In this document: one piece after another, positions 8,078 to 17,000 of the stretch
Position numbering within the stretch: the first letter of the stretch is position 1
How the letters are laid out: each line of letters begins with the position of its first letter
Source of the DNA: Bacteroidota bacterium
GTDB lineage: Bacteria; Bacteroidota; Bacteroidia; M30B66
DNA: 41,919 nt
Assembly (NCBI GenBank): GCA_027483445.1
Contig: JAIXUS010000062.1
Coordinates: 1-41,919, forward strand
Direction of reading: 5' to 3'
The notes under the pieces: model-generated
The model's input: the letters and a program-made list of their open reading frames with translations, nothing else
Databases searched by the model: none
What the model was told of the DNA's origin: nothing
Translations under genes and position numbers: made by a program

Positions 8078-8256
8078 GATTCTCTTTTGTCAAATTTTCC
8101 GGTTTTCACATTGTAGCCGTAAGGACAGTGCCGGCAGCCGTTTTTACAGCAGTAGCCCCGTTTAAGGAGGTATTTGGCCGTAAACACCACGTAACCCTCC
8201 GGGCTAAGGTAGTATTCGTCTTTCTCAAGCTTCGACAACCGTGAAAATCCGTCCAT
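8074..8256 (-). CDS. Small Cys-rich DUF5522 protein
   Basis: This 60-residue protein has no signal peptide. It carries a compact cysteine cluster, GYCCKNGCRHCPYGY, with Cys at 36, 37, 41 and 44, preceded by an aromatic segment (YYLSPEGYVVFTAKYLLKRG). This matches the DUF5522 family as I recall it. The cluster suggests metal or Fe-S binding, which is unproven. Its TGA overlaps the hutU ATG (ATGA), so the two genes share an mRNA. An intact frame, a conserved motif and the coupling make it a real gene despite its size. A GAACTTTG sequence just upstream is a poor -7 match. Confidence 0.8.
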   Translation of the reverse strand: MDGFSRLSKLEKDEYYLSPEGYVVFTAKYLLKRGYCCKNGCRHCPYGYNVKTGKFDKRES

Positions 8257-8328
8257 AATGCAAGCCTTGCAAAGTTCTTAATTTTCTCCAATGCACTGAG
8301 CAAGGTTCAAGCCCATTACCTTTACGCT

Positions 8329-9180
8329 ATGCTTCCCGATTACCGCGACATTCCGGTTGACCTTTCCGCGATGGGCTTGCCCGGACGTCGGCTTCATGTG
8401 CGTGTTTATGAGGCAAACAAACCGGAAATCTCCGGAAATAAGGCGTTTAAGCTTTGGTATTGGTTGCATGATTTTCCCGAAAATGCCCGGTTTTTATCGT
8501 TTGGAGGCGCTTTTTCCAATCACCTGTTGGCCCTTTCTGCCGCGGCGGGCAATCGTTCCATTGGAATTGTTAGAGGAGAAAAGCCCGCTCGGCTTAACCC
8601 CTGGCTCAAGCGCATGCAAAACAACGGCATGAGTCTGCATTTTGTTCAACGGTCGGCGTTTTCGGCCTTTCGCGACAATCCGCAGCTTGCCCTCGAAATG
8701 GCTCCCGATGCGGTGCTCATTCCCGAAGGTGGAGGAGGGCAGAAGGGTATTCAGGGCGCTACGCTGATGGCCCGGGATTTACAGTCTTACGATGCAGTGG
8801 CACTGCCCGGCGGAACAGGAACTACGGCTGCAGGTTTACTGCTCGCCGAAGGAGCTCGCCACTGCGAGATTCACTGCTTCCAGGCACTCAAAGGTGAGGG
8901 GTACCTCCAGCGTGAAATCTCCGCCTGGGTTGGGGCCTCGGCGGCTAAGCAGCTCTTCGTGCACGACCAGTTTCACTTTGGAGGCTATGCACGCCGAAGC
9001 GATCAGTTGCTTTTGTTTGCTCAACAGTGGAAGCAAGAAACGGGCATTGCACTGGACGAAGTATACGGCGCCAAGGCCATGTTTGGCTTGCTGCAAGTGA
9101 TGCAGGCGAATAGCCCGGCCAAGCGCTGGTTGTATGTACACACCGGTGGTCTGGGACTCACTCCAGCGATCGGCGGTTAA
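8329..9180 (+). CDS. PLP-dependent deaminase, ACC deaminase / D-cysteine desulfhydrase family
   Basis: This is a cytoplasmic fold-type II PLP enzyme. The PLP lysine is K38 in ISGNKAFKL. The substrate-carboxylate loop GGAFSNHLLALSAAA follows, and the phosphate-binding glycine loop is PGGTGTTAAG. At 283 residues it is slightly shorter than ACC deaminases (about 330), as is usual for the Bacteroidota group. The real substrate (1-aminocyclopropane-1-carboxylate, D-cysteine or another amino acid) cannot be told from sequence; the Bacteroidota group is only loosely tied to ACC deamination. It is divergent from DUF5522-hutU, with a TACCTTTA box at 8317-8324, and overlaps the convergent patatin gene by 23 bp. 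Confidence 0.85.
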   Translation: MLPDYRDIPVDLSAMGLPGRRLHVRVYEANKPEISGNKAFKLWYWLHDFPENARFLSFGGAFSNHLLALSAAAGNRSIGIVRGEKPARLNPWLKRMQNNGMSLHFVQRSAFSAFRDNPQLALEMAPDAVLIPEGGGGQKGIQGATLMARDLQSYDAVALPGGTGTTAAGLLLAEGARHCEIHCFQALKGEGYLQREISAWVGASAAKQLFVHDQFHFGGYARRSDQLLLFAQQWKQETGIALDEVYGAKAMFGLLQVMQANSPAKRWLYVHTGGLGLTPAIGG

Positions 9181-11449
9181 ACAGGATAAATCCGGCGGTA
9201 AACAACAGCGAGAAGGGCTCGGGCTGCTTCTCATAATAGTTTAGGCTGATGGCCAAAGGAGCTGCAGGTGTGTGGAAAACCAAGGCCGCCGAACCCATAA
9301 AATGTCGGTTGGCCAATGCTTCGCCATAAACAGCCTCCAGATTGAGGGCCAAAATTTCCTGATAAGGCTGAAAAATGTAGCCTTCCAATCGAAAGTCAAG
9401 TCGCGAGTGAATATTGAACAGCAACCTCACTCCGCCTGAGGCATAATTGTGCGCACGGTATTCGGGTAAAAAGCGCGTCCGGCTTTCCGGAATGGGTGCA
9501 AAAATGGGAGCTTCCAGCAGGCTGGCCGTGTAGTTGGCAAAGAAAGGCTGATTGGAGGCCACCACTTCGGCAAACAAGCCCGGACGAACAATTCCCCTTT
9601 TGTTGTACCAGGCTTCGTAGGTCGCCCTGATTCGGATAAACTGTAAGCTGCGTCGGGTTATCTCTTTCAAAAACGAAGTAGAGCCCGGTGTGCTTACCTC
9701 CTGGCCATCTACATAACGCACATGAAGCCGCAGTGCTGAACCGGAAGAGGCGTAAAACTTCCGGTTTAAGGTGCTTCGTTCGGCCAACAGCCAAACGCTG
9801 CCATGGTTAAACTCAGTTCTGTCGGCCGTATCGGCCTTGGTAAAACTCTCCACCTGGTAATAATCGTCGAACATGCGACTGCTGGTAAGCCCAACTTTTA
9901 ACTTCCCGTGGGTGTTCAGCGGCAGAGCAATGTTCCCGGTGAACGACCGGTCGTATTGAATCAGGTACGAAGGCTTGATTTCTTCGAAAAACGTGGTAGC
10001 ACTGTTGAAGAAGTCAAAATTGTTTAAGGTAAAGTCGGCTTCTACCAGAAATGGCAAGCGAAAGGGGAAGTCGAAGGTGGTTTTCACCTGCGTCGAACCG
10101 TAGAACTTTCCAAAGTAAGCATTGCCATCCAGCGTTAGCCCCAGCCGGTTGATGCGCTTATACCGTAAAGCGATAAATCCCGTGTTTATCGGTCGTGATG
10201 AGAACAAACCGCCAAATTGAGCAAACAAGTCCTTGTCGAGCTTCATGTTTAGCTTAAGCGTATAGCCGGCCATTCCGGGTTCTTTGCGCGCTGTAGGGTA
10301 CACTTTTTTAATCCGGTCGTCGAGAGCCAGACGGAAGTAATGTTTACGAAACTCTTGTAAATCGGGCAATTGTTTACGGGCGCCCATCACTCCGCGCATG
10401 TAAGCGGCCTGAGTCCTGTTTAAGCCTTCAATGTGCAATCGACTGAAGTAGAGCGAGTCGCTGCGCTGCTTAAACGCTAGGCGCTTTTTGGCCAGCTCCC
10501 CCGGGTTTTGCCTTCGGCTGATGAGCTTCTCAATCTGTCCGATGCGATTGAGGGTTTCGTGGTAGCCGCTATGCACCATTTCTGCCGATTGTGAGAAGTC
10601 GAGAATGCCCACCTTGGGAATTGCCGGTCTGATGATGATCATGTGGTCATTCTCGCAAACCGACGAGTAGCTTTGGCGCTCCATGAGCATGTTTTTAATC
10701 TGACCCAAAATGTCATCCTCCTCTGGAGGCCTCATTTCAAAAGCTACAGTAGAACCGATAATGACATCCGGTAAAAAATCCTGATACATAATGTCGGCCG
10801 GGAAGTTGTTGTACAAGCCGCCATCAAAGAGCAACTTGCCATCTACCACAATGGGCTTATAAAAAAAGGGGTAGGTGGTCGATGCCCGCATGGCTTGCCC
10901 AACATCGCCTTCGCGAAAAACAACCTCGGCCTTGTTGTGAATGTCGGCCGCAACAGCGCGGTAAGGAATAAACAACGAATCGAAACGATAGCCCGCCGCC
11001 GCGCTGATGGTTGAGGTGCGTTCTAAAAAAGCGAGATCCATGCTCACCGGCGAAATAATGCTTGAGGGCAATGTGGTTTTGAAGGTCGAGTCGATTCGAA
11101 ACTTAATGCCAATCCAACTCGAGTTGGGCTCTCGTTCACGGAAGTAGTAAACATACCGGTCATCGATGCGACCAAACACCCAATCGTCGAATTCACGTGA
11201 GAGAATAATAGCCTCAATTTCTGCCGGTGTGTAGCCCATGGCATACATGCCTCCAACCAAAGCTCCCATGGAGGTTCCGGCAATGTAATCGATCGGAATG
11301 TTCTTCTCCTCAAGGGCCTTGAGCACGCCCACATGCGCCACGCCACTCGAGCCTCCTCCGCTTAACACCACGCCAACGGTTTGGGCGGGAGCTACACGGC
11401 TGAATACAAGCAGACTAGAAACAATAAGGGCTAAGCGATAAGCCAACAT
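9158..11449 (-). CDS. Patatin-like phospholipase fused to outer-membrane barrel
   Basis: A signal peptide (MLAYRLALIVSSLLVFSRVAPAQ) is followed by a patatin domain (about 25-230). It has the oxyanion loop SGGGSSGVAHVG, the nucleophile elbow GTSMG (S60) and the catalytic aspartate in FDGGLYNNFPAD (D209). After a linker comes a POTRA-like section (about 330-420) and a C-terminal region of about 330 residues with alternating beta strands that resembles an Omp85/surface-antigen barrel. The total of 763 residues is normal for this fused family. The predicted site is the outer membrane with the lipase in the periplasm or exported. Substrates are unknown; lipid acyl hydrolysis is expected from the intact Ser-Asp dyad. 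It lies 99 nt downstream of hppD on the same strand. Confidence 0.88.
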   Translation of the reverse strand: MLAYRLALIVSSLLVFSRVAPAQTVGVVLSGGGSSGVAHVGVLKALEEKNIPIDYIAGTSMGALVGGMYAMGYTPAEIEAIILSREFDDWVFGRIDDRYVYYFREREPNSSWIGIKFRIDSTFKTTLPSSIISPVSMDLAFLERTSTISAAAGYRFDSLFIPYRAVAADIHNKAEVVFREGDVGQAMRASTTYPFFYKPIVVDGKLLFDGGLYNNFPADIMYQDFLPDVIIGSTVAFEMRPPEEDDILGQIKNMLMERQSYSSVCENDHMIIIRPAIPKVGILDFSQSAEMVHSGYHETLNRIGQIEKLISRRQNPGELAKKRLAFKQRSDSLYFSRLHIEGLNRTQAAYMRGVMGARKQLPDLQEFRKHYFRLALDDRIKKVYPTARKEPGMAGYTLKLNMKLDKDLFAQFGGLFSSRPINTGFIALRYKRINRLGLTLDGNAYFGKFYGSTQVKTTFDFPFRLPFLVEADFTLNNFDFFNSATTFFEEIKPSYLIQYDRSFTGNIALPLNTHGKLKVGLTSSRMFDDYYQVESFTKADTADRTEFNHGSVWLLAERSTLNRKFYASSGSALRLHVRYVDGQEVSTPGSTSFLKEITRRSLQFIRIRATYEAWYNKRGIVRPGLFAEVVASNQPFFANYTASLLEAPIFAPIPESRTRFLPEYRAHNYASGGVRLLFNIHSRLDFRLEGYIFQPYQEILALNLEAVYGEALANRHFMGSAALVFHTPAAPLAISLNYYEKQPEPFSLLFTAGFILFNRRSLE

Positions 11450-11548
11450 GAACAGGGACGAAAGGCTTGTAAACTTACGCTTTTCGGAGCCTCAGCTTAC
11501 TTGGAAGGGCCAATAAATTATTGGCATTCTACAAGGCTAGCTAGGTGT

Positions 11549-12682
11549 TTATAACGTTCCGCGGCGTTCTTGCTCCCTTTCAATGGCTTCGAACAGGGCT
11601 TTGAAGTTTCCTTTGCCAAAGGCGCGGGCTCCGCGGCGCTGAATAATCTCGTAGAACAAGGTCGGGCGGTCTTCAACCGGACGGGTGAAAAGCTGTAAAA
11701 GATAGCCCTGGTCATCGCGGTCAACCAAAATATTTAGCCGACGAATCTCCTCCATGTCCTCATCAATTTTCCCTACACGTGCCTCTAAATCATCGTAATA
11801 GGTTTGCGGAACCTCGAGAAAATCAACACCACGGCGGCGAAGTTCGGCCACTGTTTCAATAATGTTGTCGGTAGCTACCGCAACGTGCTGAACTCCCGGA
11901 CCATGGTAGTAATCGAGGTATTCTTCGATTTGCGATTTCTTTTTGCCTTCAGCCGGTTCATTGATGGGAAACTTGATGAACTCATTGCCATTGGCCACCA
12001 CTTTCGACATCAGTGCGGAGTATTCGGTGGAGATGTCCTGGTCGTCGAATGAGATTATGACCCTAAACCCAAGCACATCCTCATAAAATTTAACCCAGGT
12101 GTTCATTTCTCCCCAACCAACATTTCCCACGCAGTGGTCGACATACTTTAATCCAACCGATTTAACCTCGGCGGTGCCTTTGGCTTTCCGGTAGCCGGGC
12201 ATGAAAATGCCTTTGTAGTTTTTCCGCTCTACGAAAGTATGCACGGTGTCGCCGTAAGTATGAATTGATGAGGTGCGAACTTCGCCATCTTCATCGGTTT
12301 TAACTTCCAGTGGCGCAAACAGTTTGGCTCCTCGTTTTACCGTTTCCTCCAGGGCTTTCGCGGCGTCATCAACCCAAAGTGCAAGCACCTTAACGCCATC
12401 GCCATGCTTCTTCACATGTTCGGCAATCGGACCTTCAGGAAGTAAGGATGCCGTTAACACAAGGCGAATTTTTCCCTGCTGCAAAACATAGGAAGCGCGG
12501 TCTTTTACGCCGGTTTCAGGGCCCGCATAGGCAATAATCTCGTAGCCCCAGGCATGCTGATAGTAGTAGGCGGCCTGCTTGGCGTTGCCTACATAAAATT
12601 CTACGTAATCGGTGCCCAGTAAAGGCAGAAAATCGTCTGTTGAAACCGGGTTTGCTAAGGTATTAGGTTCGAGGGTATTCAT
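11549..12682 (-). CDS. hppD: 4-hydroxyphenylpyruvate dioxygenase
   Basis: It converts 4-hydroxyphenylpyruvate and O2 to homogentisate in tyrosine breakdown. It has two vicinal-oxygen-chelate domains. The Fe(II) ligands are H183 (KYVDHCVGNV), H266 (GPGVQHVAVAT) and E345 (FYEIIQRRG). The 377-residue length and the C-terminal lid helix (GNFKALFEAIEREQ) are normal. It follows hmgA by 26 nt, and the two form an operon that supplies consecutive pathway steps. fahA and maiA are not in the window. Confidence 0.95.
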   Translation of the reverse strand: MNTLEPNTLANPVSTDDFLPLLGTDYVEFYVGNAKQAAYYYQHAWGYEIIAYAGPETGVKDRASYVLQQGKIRLVLTASLLPEGPIAEHVKKHGDGVKVLALWVDDAAKALEETVKRGAKLFAPLEVKTDEDGEVRTSSIHTYGDTVHTFVERKNYKGIFMPGYRKAKGTAEVKSVGLKYVDHCVGNVGWGEMNTWVKFYEDVLGFRVIISFDDQDISTEYSALMSKVVANGNEFIKFPINEPAEGKKKSQIEEYLDYYHGPGVQHVAVATDNIIETVAELRRRGVDFLEVPQTYYDDLEARVGKIDEDMEEIRRLNILVDRDDQGYLLQLFTRPVEDRPTLFYEIIQRRGARAFGKGNFKALFEAIEREQERRGTL

Positions 12683-12708
12683 GGTGTAAATGCTTGATTG
12701 GAAGTGGC

Positions 12709-13875
12709 TTAGTGTGATTCGTCGATCCAGGAGCGCCAGTATTTGCCATCATCAATCCTGAGGGCTTCTTCGGTTACTTGCAAGGGCTTAAAGGTGTCGA
12801 CCATAACGGCGAGCTCGAGGGTTTCTTTTTTACCGATTGAACGCTCATAGGCTCCGGGGTGCGGCCCGTGCGGGATGCCAGCAGGGTGCAACGTGAGCTG
12901 CCCGGCCGAAATGTCGTTGCGGCTCATAAAATCGCCGTCGACATAATACAACACCTCGTCGGAGTCGATGTTACTGTGGTTGTAGGGCGCCGGGATGGAT
13001 TGCGGGTGATAGTCGTAAAGCCTCGGACAAAACGAACACACCACAAAAGCCGACGTTTCGAAGGTTTGATGCACCGGCGGCGGCTGGTGAACACGCCCGG
13101 TGATGGGCTCAAAATCGTGGATAGAAAACGCGTATGGATAGTTATAGCCATCCCAGCCCACAACGTCGAAAGGGTGTGTAGCGTAAACATATTCGTGCAA
13201 AACGCCTTGCTTTTTCACTTTGATGACGAAATCGCCCTTTTCATCGTGCGTTTCAAGGTTTGATGGCCTGCGGATGTCGCGCTCGCAATACGGCGAATGC
13301 TCGAGCAATTGACCAAACCAGTTGCGGTACCGTTTTGGGGTGTAAATGGGCGTAAACGACTCGAGGTAAAGGATGCGATTGTCGGTATCGTTAAAGTCGA
13401 TTTGGTAAATCATGCCCCGCGGAATCACCAGGTAATCGCCGTACGAAAACGGAAGGTTTCCTAGAAATGTACGAAGGGTTCCACTGCCGCGGTGGATGAA
13501 CAGGAGCTCGTCGGCATCGGCGTTTTTGTAAAAGTAGGAGCGGAGTGACATCCGCGGAGCGGCCACCCCTAAATGCACATCGCTATTGATGAGAAGCGCT
13601 TTGCGGCTGTCCAGAAAGTCATCAGCCGGAGGCACATCAAAGCCTTTCAAACGCAGCGACTTCATGTTTTTCGACACGGCAACACGAGGCGAAACATCGG
13701 TGCTTTTGAGGATTTCTTTCACCTGCGTAGGGCGGTGAATGTGGTACATGAGCGACGACATTCCGTCGAAACCTACCGTCCCGAACAGTTGCTCGTAATA
13801 CAAGCCGCCATCAGGCTTCGGCATGATTGTGTGTCGCTTATGAGGAATTGCTCCAAGCGTGTGGTAAATGGGCAT
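12709..13875 (-). CDS. hmgA: Homogentisate 1,2-dioxygenase
   Basis: It opens the homogentisate ring to maleylacetoacetate, the step after HppD, using Fe(II) and O2. The protein is cupin-like. Recognisable parts are IPHKRHTIMPKPDGGLYYEQ at the start, the ELLFIHRGSGTL segment, and the C-terminal iron-site region YNHSNIDSDEVLYY with HPAGIPHGPHPGAYE. I set the start at ATG 13875 (388 residues); the open frame continues to 13923, but MPIYHTLG is the usual N-terminus and the promoter box (13893-13900) lies inside the longer version. The upstream gene of the hmgA-hppD operon. Confidence 0.93.
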   Translation of the reverse strand: MPIYHTLGAIPHKRHTIMPKPDGGLYYEQLFGTVGFDGMSSLMYHIHRPTQVKEILKSTDVSPRVAVSKNMKSLRLKGFDVPPADDFLDSRKALLINSDVHLGVAAPRMSLRSYFYKNADADELLFIHRGSGTLRTFLGNLPFSYGDYLVIPRGMIYQIDFNDTDNRILYLESFTPIYTPKRYRNWFGQLLEHSPYCERDIRRPSNLETHDEKGDFVIKVKKQGVLHEYVYATHPFDVVGWDGYNYPYAFSIHDFEPITGRVHQPPPVHQTFETSAFVVCSFCPRLYDYHPQSIPAPYNHSNIDSDEVLYYVDGDFMSRNDISAGQLTLHPAGIPHGPHPGAYERSIGKKETLELAVMVDTFKPLQVTEEALRIDDGKYWRSWIDESH

Positions 13876-13892
13876 AGCGTGCGAAAGAATCA

Positions 13893-13923
13893 CAAACATA
13901 CACAATAATGCAAGCTGGCGCAA
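13893..13923 (-). promoter_or_regulatory. Promoter of hmgA-hppD
   Basis: On the minus strand TTG (13923-13921) is followed after 20 nt by TATGTTTG (13900-13893), which together fit the Bacteroidota promoter TTG-N17-23-TAnnTTTG. It ends 17 nt before the hmgA ATG. This is the best-formed promoter in the window. A palindrome TTTGGCCAAA (13928-13937) lies immediately upstream of the -33 element and could be an activator or repressor site. Confidence 0.6.
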
Positions 13924-13965
13924 GGCTTTTGGCCAAATAATAGTTAGTCGTACTTACATATTTAT

Positions 13966-13999
13966 CAAAAATGTTTGGCCTTTCGGCCTGATGGCCAAA
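13966..13999 (-). terminator. Probable terminator of the 1279-residue protein gene
   Basis: On the minus strand TTTGGCC (13999-13993) pairs with GGCCAAA (13980-13974) around a 12-nt loop that can itself pair (GGCC with GGCC), followed by CATTTTTGA. It starts 7 nt after the stop codon of the 14007-17846 gene. The T-tract is short (five T), so termination may be partial. Confidence 0.55.
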
Positions 14000-14006
14000 T
14001 GTGTGA

Positions 14007-17000
14007 TTAGTGTTGCACGCTCAACCTGCAGCCTTTTCGCTGCCCATCGAGAAATACAGCCACTTCATAATGTCCGGCCGGAAGATTCGTTACCGGAACC
14101 TCGAGTAAAGCTCCCGGTTGGAGTGGCTTTTCGGGCGATTGATAGACGACTTTACCGGTTAAATCTACAACCACAAAATAGGCTTTTTGAACCGGAACGT
14201 TGTTTCCTGACCGAATCCAGGCCACCGAATTGGCCGGATTGGGATAAATGCGAACAACCTCAGCCTGTTGTGTATCGGCTTGCTCGATGCCAGTTACGGT
14301 GATCACCTGAATATGCGCCATAGCCGTATCGCTGCAAGTGCCCCGGCTTACCGTAAGCACCACCGAATAAAGTCCTGCTTCCTGGTACACATGCTCAACA
14401 TCAATTGTAGAATTGATGAGCGTGCCATCTCCCAGGTTCCAGAATACCTGCTCCGCATTTAGGCTCAAATTACGAAGAACAACGGCCTCTTCCTCCATTT
14501 TTACTTCGTTGGCTGAGACTTCGAGCAAGGCTTCAATACCGTTTCCGGGTTCAACGCTAACATACTCATCCACCTGAATATTGGTTCCGGCAAGCTCGAA
14601 ATGCAAGCGGTATTCTCCGGCACTTAAGTCAATTACCTCCCAGTTTCCAACGAGTGGATTTCGGCTGCCTATCAAACTATCGTTAACATTAAAAATGCTC
14701 AGGTTCCAGTTGCTCGAGGTTGGGTTGTTGAACGAAATTCGTCCCGATACCCCATTGCAACCGGCATCGAAAGCCTGTACAGTAACGCCTTCGTGCACAT
14801 GTAAAAAGAAGCGCCCCGAGGTTTCTCCAATCGGCAGGCTCACTCCGTATGTAGGCTGTTGCCGTAAATTTTGAAAGCTGCCCGCAGCTCGGTCCTCCAG
14901 GTAAATCATGGCGGTGGCCGGAAAGTGATGGATTTCGGCCAGGCGAAGCTGTACCGCACCTGCTGTTGCCATGTTTATGCTTAGTGGAATAGTATCTCTG
15001 CCGCTAACGCGCGCTCTACCTTGAATGGCCAACTCTACGCCTTGCTTTGTGCTGCAAAGCCAGTTGAAACCGGGAAGTGAGGGAACTTTTGGAGCGTCGA
15101 CGCCATCCTGGGCCAGGGTCGAATTGGCTTGCTGACTAAAGTAAACCAGTGTTTCGTCGGCCCGCGCACCGCTTACCAAACTCAACTTTACAAAGGGAAT
15201 GCTCTCCGGAACCTGCACTGTGCGGGTATTTAACACCTCTACACGGTGAGCGTTCCTTAGCCGAAGGGTGTCGTTGGCAAAACTTCGAACAAAAAAACCT
15301 TCCTGCGAGCCAATGTAGCGGGTGGCACCATTGATGCCTAAGCCCTCTTCTTCGCCAAGAGGAAGCCAAACCGCGAACTGGCCGTTAAACCGGTTTCCTT
15401 TACCGGCAGTGGCCATTGCCGCGGAAACATTTGTCCCCTGATCGGCAATCACCAAATTCCAGTCAATGGGCGAAGGGTAGGGGTTTCCTGCCAAATTCCA
15501 CCCAGCCTGTGCATTGCTGCTTCTCAGCACCAAGTTTTTGTTGCCGTTATTCACCAGTCCTCTGGCACGGATAACCTGGTTGCCTTCGGCGCTGGCCAGG
15601 TAGGCGCGGGTTTGTAGCAGCATGGTTTGTGCTTGTTCGCGCGATGCCCAGCCTTCGCCAAAGCCTCCGGCGCTCTCCAGCTCCGAAAACTCCCAAATTC
15701 CATGGTTACTCCAGCCTGCGTTTTCGTCACCGCTTAAGGTGAAATCCGTTTGCATGTCGATCCAGCTTTGTTGCTGAAGTGCAGAGCTGTAAAGCAAAAA
15801 CTGATGCCCGTCGCCCCAAATGTAGCGTTCGATCTCCACTTCGCCCACGAGGCTTCCTTGGCCGGAGCCTGAAATAAGTGCGGTTCCAAGGCTGTCAGAT
15901 TTCAACAGTAAGCTATCGTTGGTTTGAAAAAGACCCCCTTCAAGCCTCAACACTCCTTTAAGATTTACCTTTCCTTGTGCTTGACGGGTTCCGCCACCTT
16001 GAATGCTCAGGTTTTGATAGCTGCCTTTCATCACCTTTTGTTGCATGGCGCTGGAGTAAAGCACATCGCCTTTAAAATCGGGTTGTTGAAATCCCGACAG
16101 TACGGTTTGGTTTCCGGAGCTGTATTGAATCAACAGTTTATCACGCCCTTTCATCACAAACACACCACCATCGGCGCTTCGTGTTATGCGATGGTTCAAA
16201 ATGAGTTCTGTTCCGGGTAAGCTGTCAACACCTAAGCTTAAGCTTCCGCTTAGGCTTATATTGCGTGCTGTTTCGGCAATTCCCCCGGCTTCTCCCGGGT
16301 TGTAAAACATCAGGTTGTGGCAGCTAAAATCGGCATCGCTACCAAGCCACACGGTATAGTCTTTATTGGTCCTCACCCACAAGTTGTGGTAATGCAACGA
16401 GGGAACTCTCTGGTGTGTTTTCTGTGCCCAAACCTCACCATTTCCGAAAAAAGTGGTGCCCTGTCCGGCAATAAAAGTGCTGTCGGAAAGTTGAACCGCC
16501 GACTCACTGCCTTCAATCACAAGCACTCCGCTGCCCTGGTCGAGTGTGCCACGTTGGCGTATTCCCCAAACATCAAGTATATACTGATCAAGCCTAAGTG
16601 CTGACCCTTCATTGATTTCAAGATTGCGTAACACCAAGTCGTTGCTCAGGCGGTACTCCGATTGGGCCGTTACAAACAAATCGGCACCGATAAAATATCC
16701 ATCACCGCCAAGCAGTTTGCCTTCGCCACCGGCCAAAGAAATGTAAGTGTTTGCATTGTTGGTGATGACACCCTGATTTACAAGGTTGCCAAAAACAGCA
16801 AGGTGGCTTCCGTAGTTGGCATGTATGGTTAGTGCGGCCCCCGGTTGAAGGGTCAGATTTTCGCAGGATGCAGGCTGATTTCCTTGCAATTCAGGGTAAT
16901 AACTAAGTCCGGCCGGAATTATAACCGGGTTGCAGCGACCGGGAACCTGTTGGCCGCTCCAGTTTTGTGGATCGAACCAGTTGTTGCTGACACCCAGCCA

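Noticed and set aside
6023-8256. A complete histidine-utilisation operon
   Set aside because: Only hutU is present; no histidase, imidazolonepropionase or formiminoglutamase gene lies in the window.
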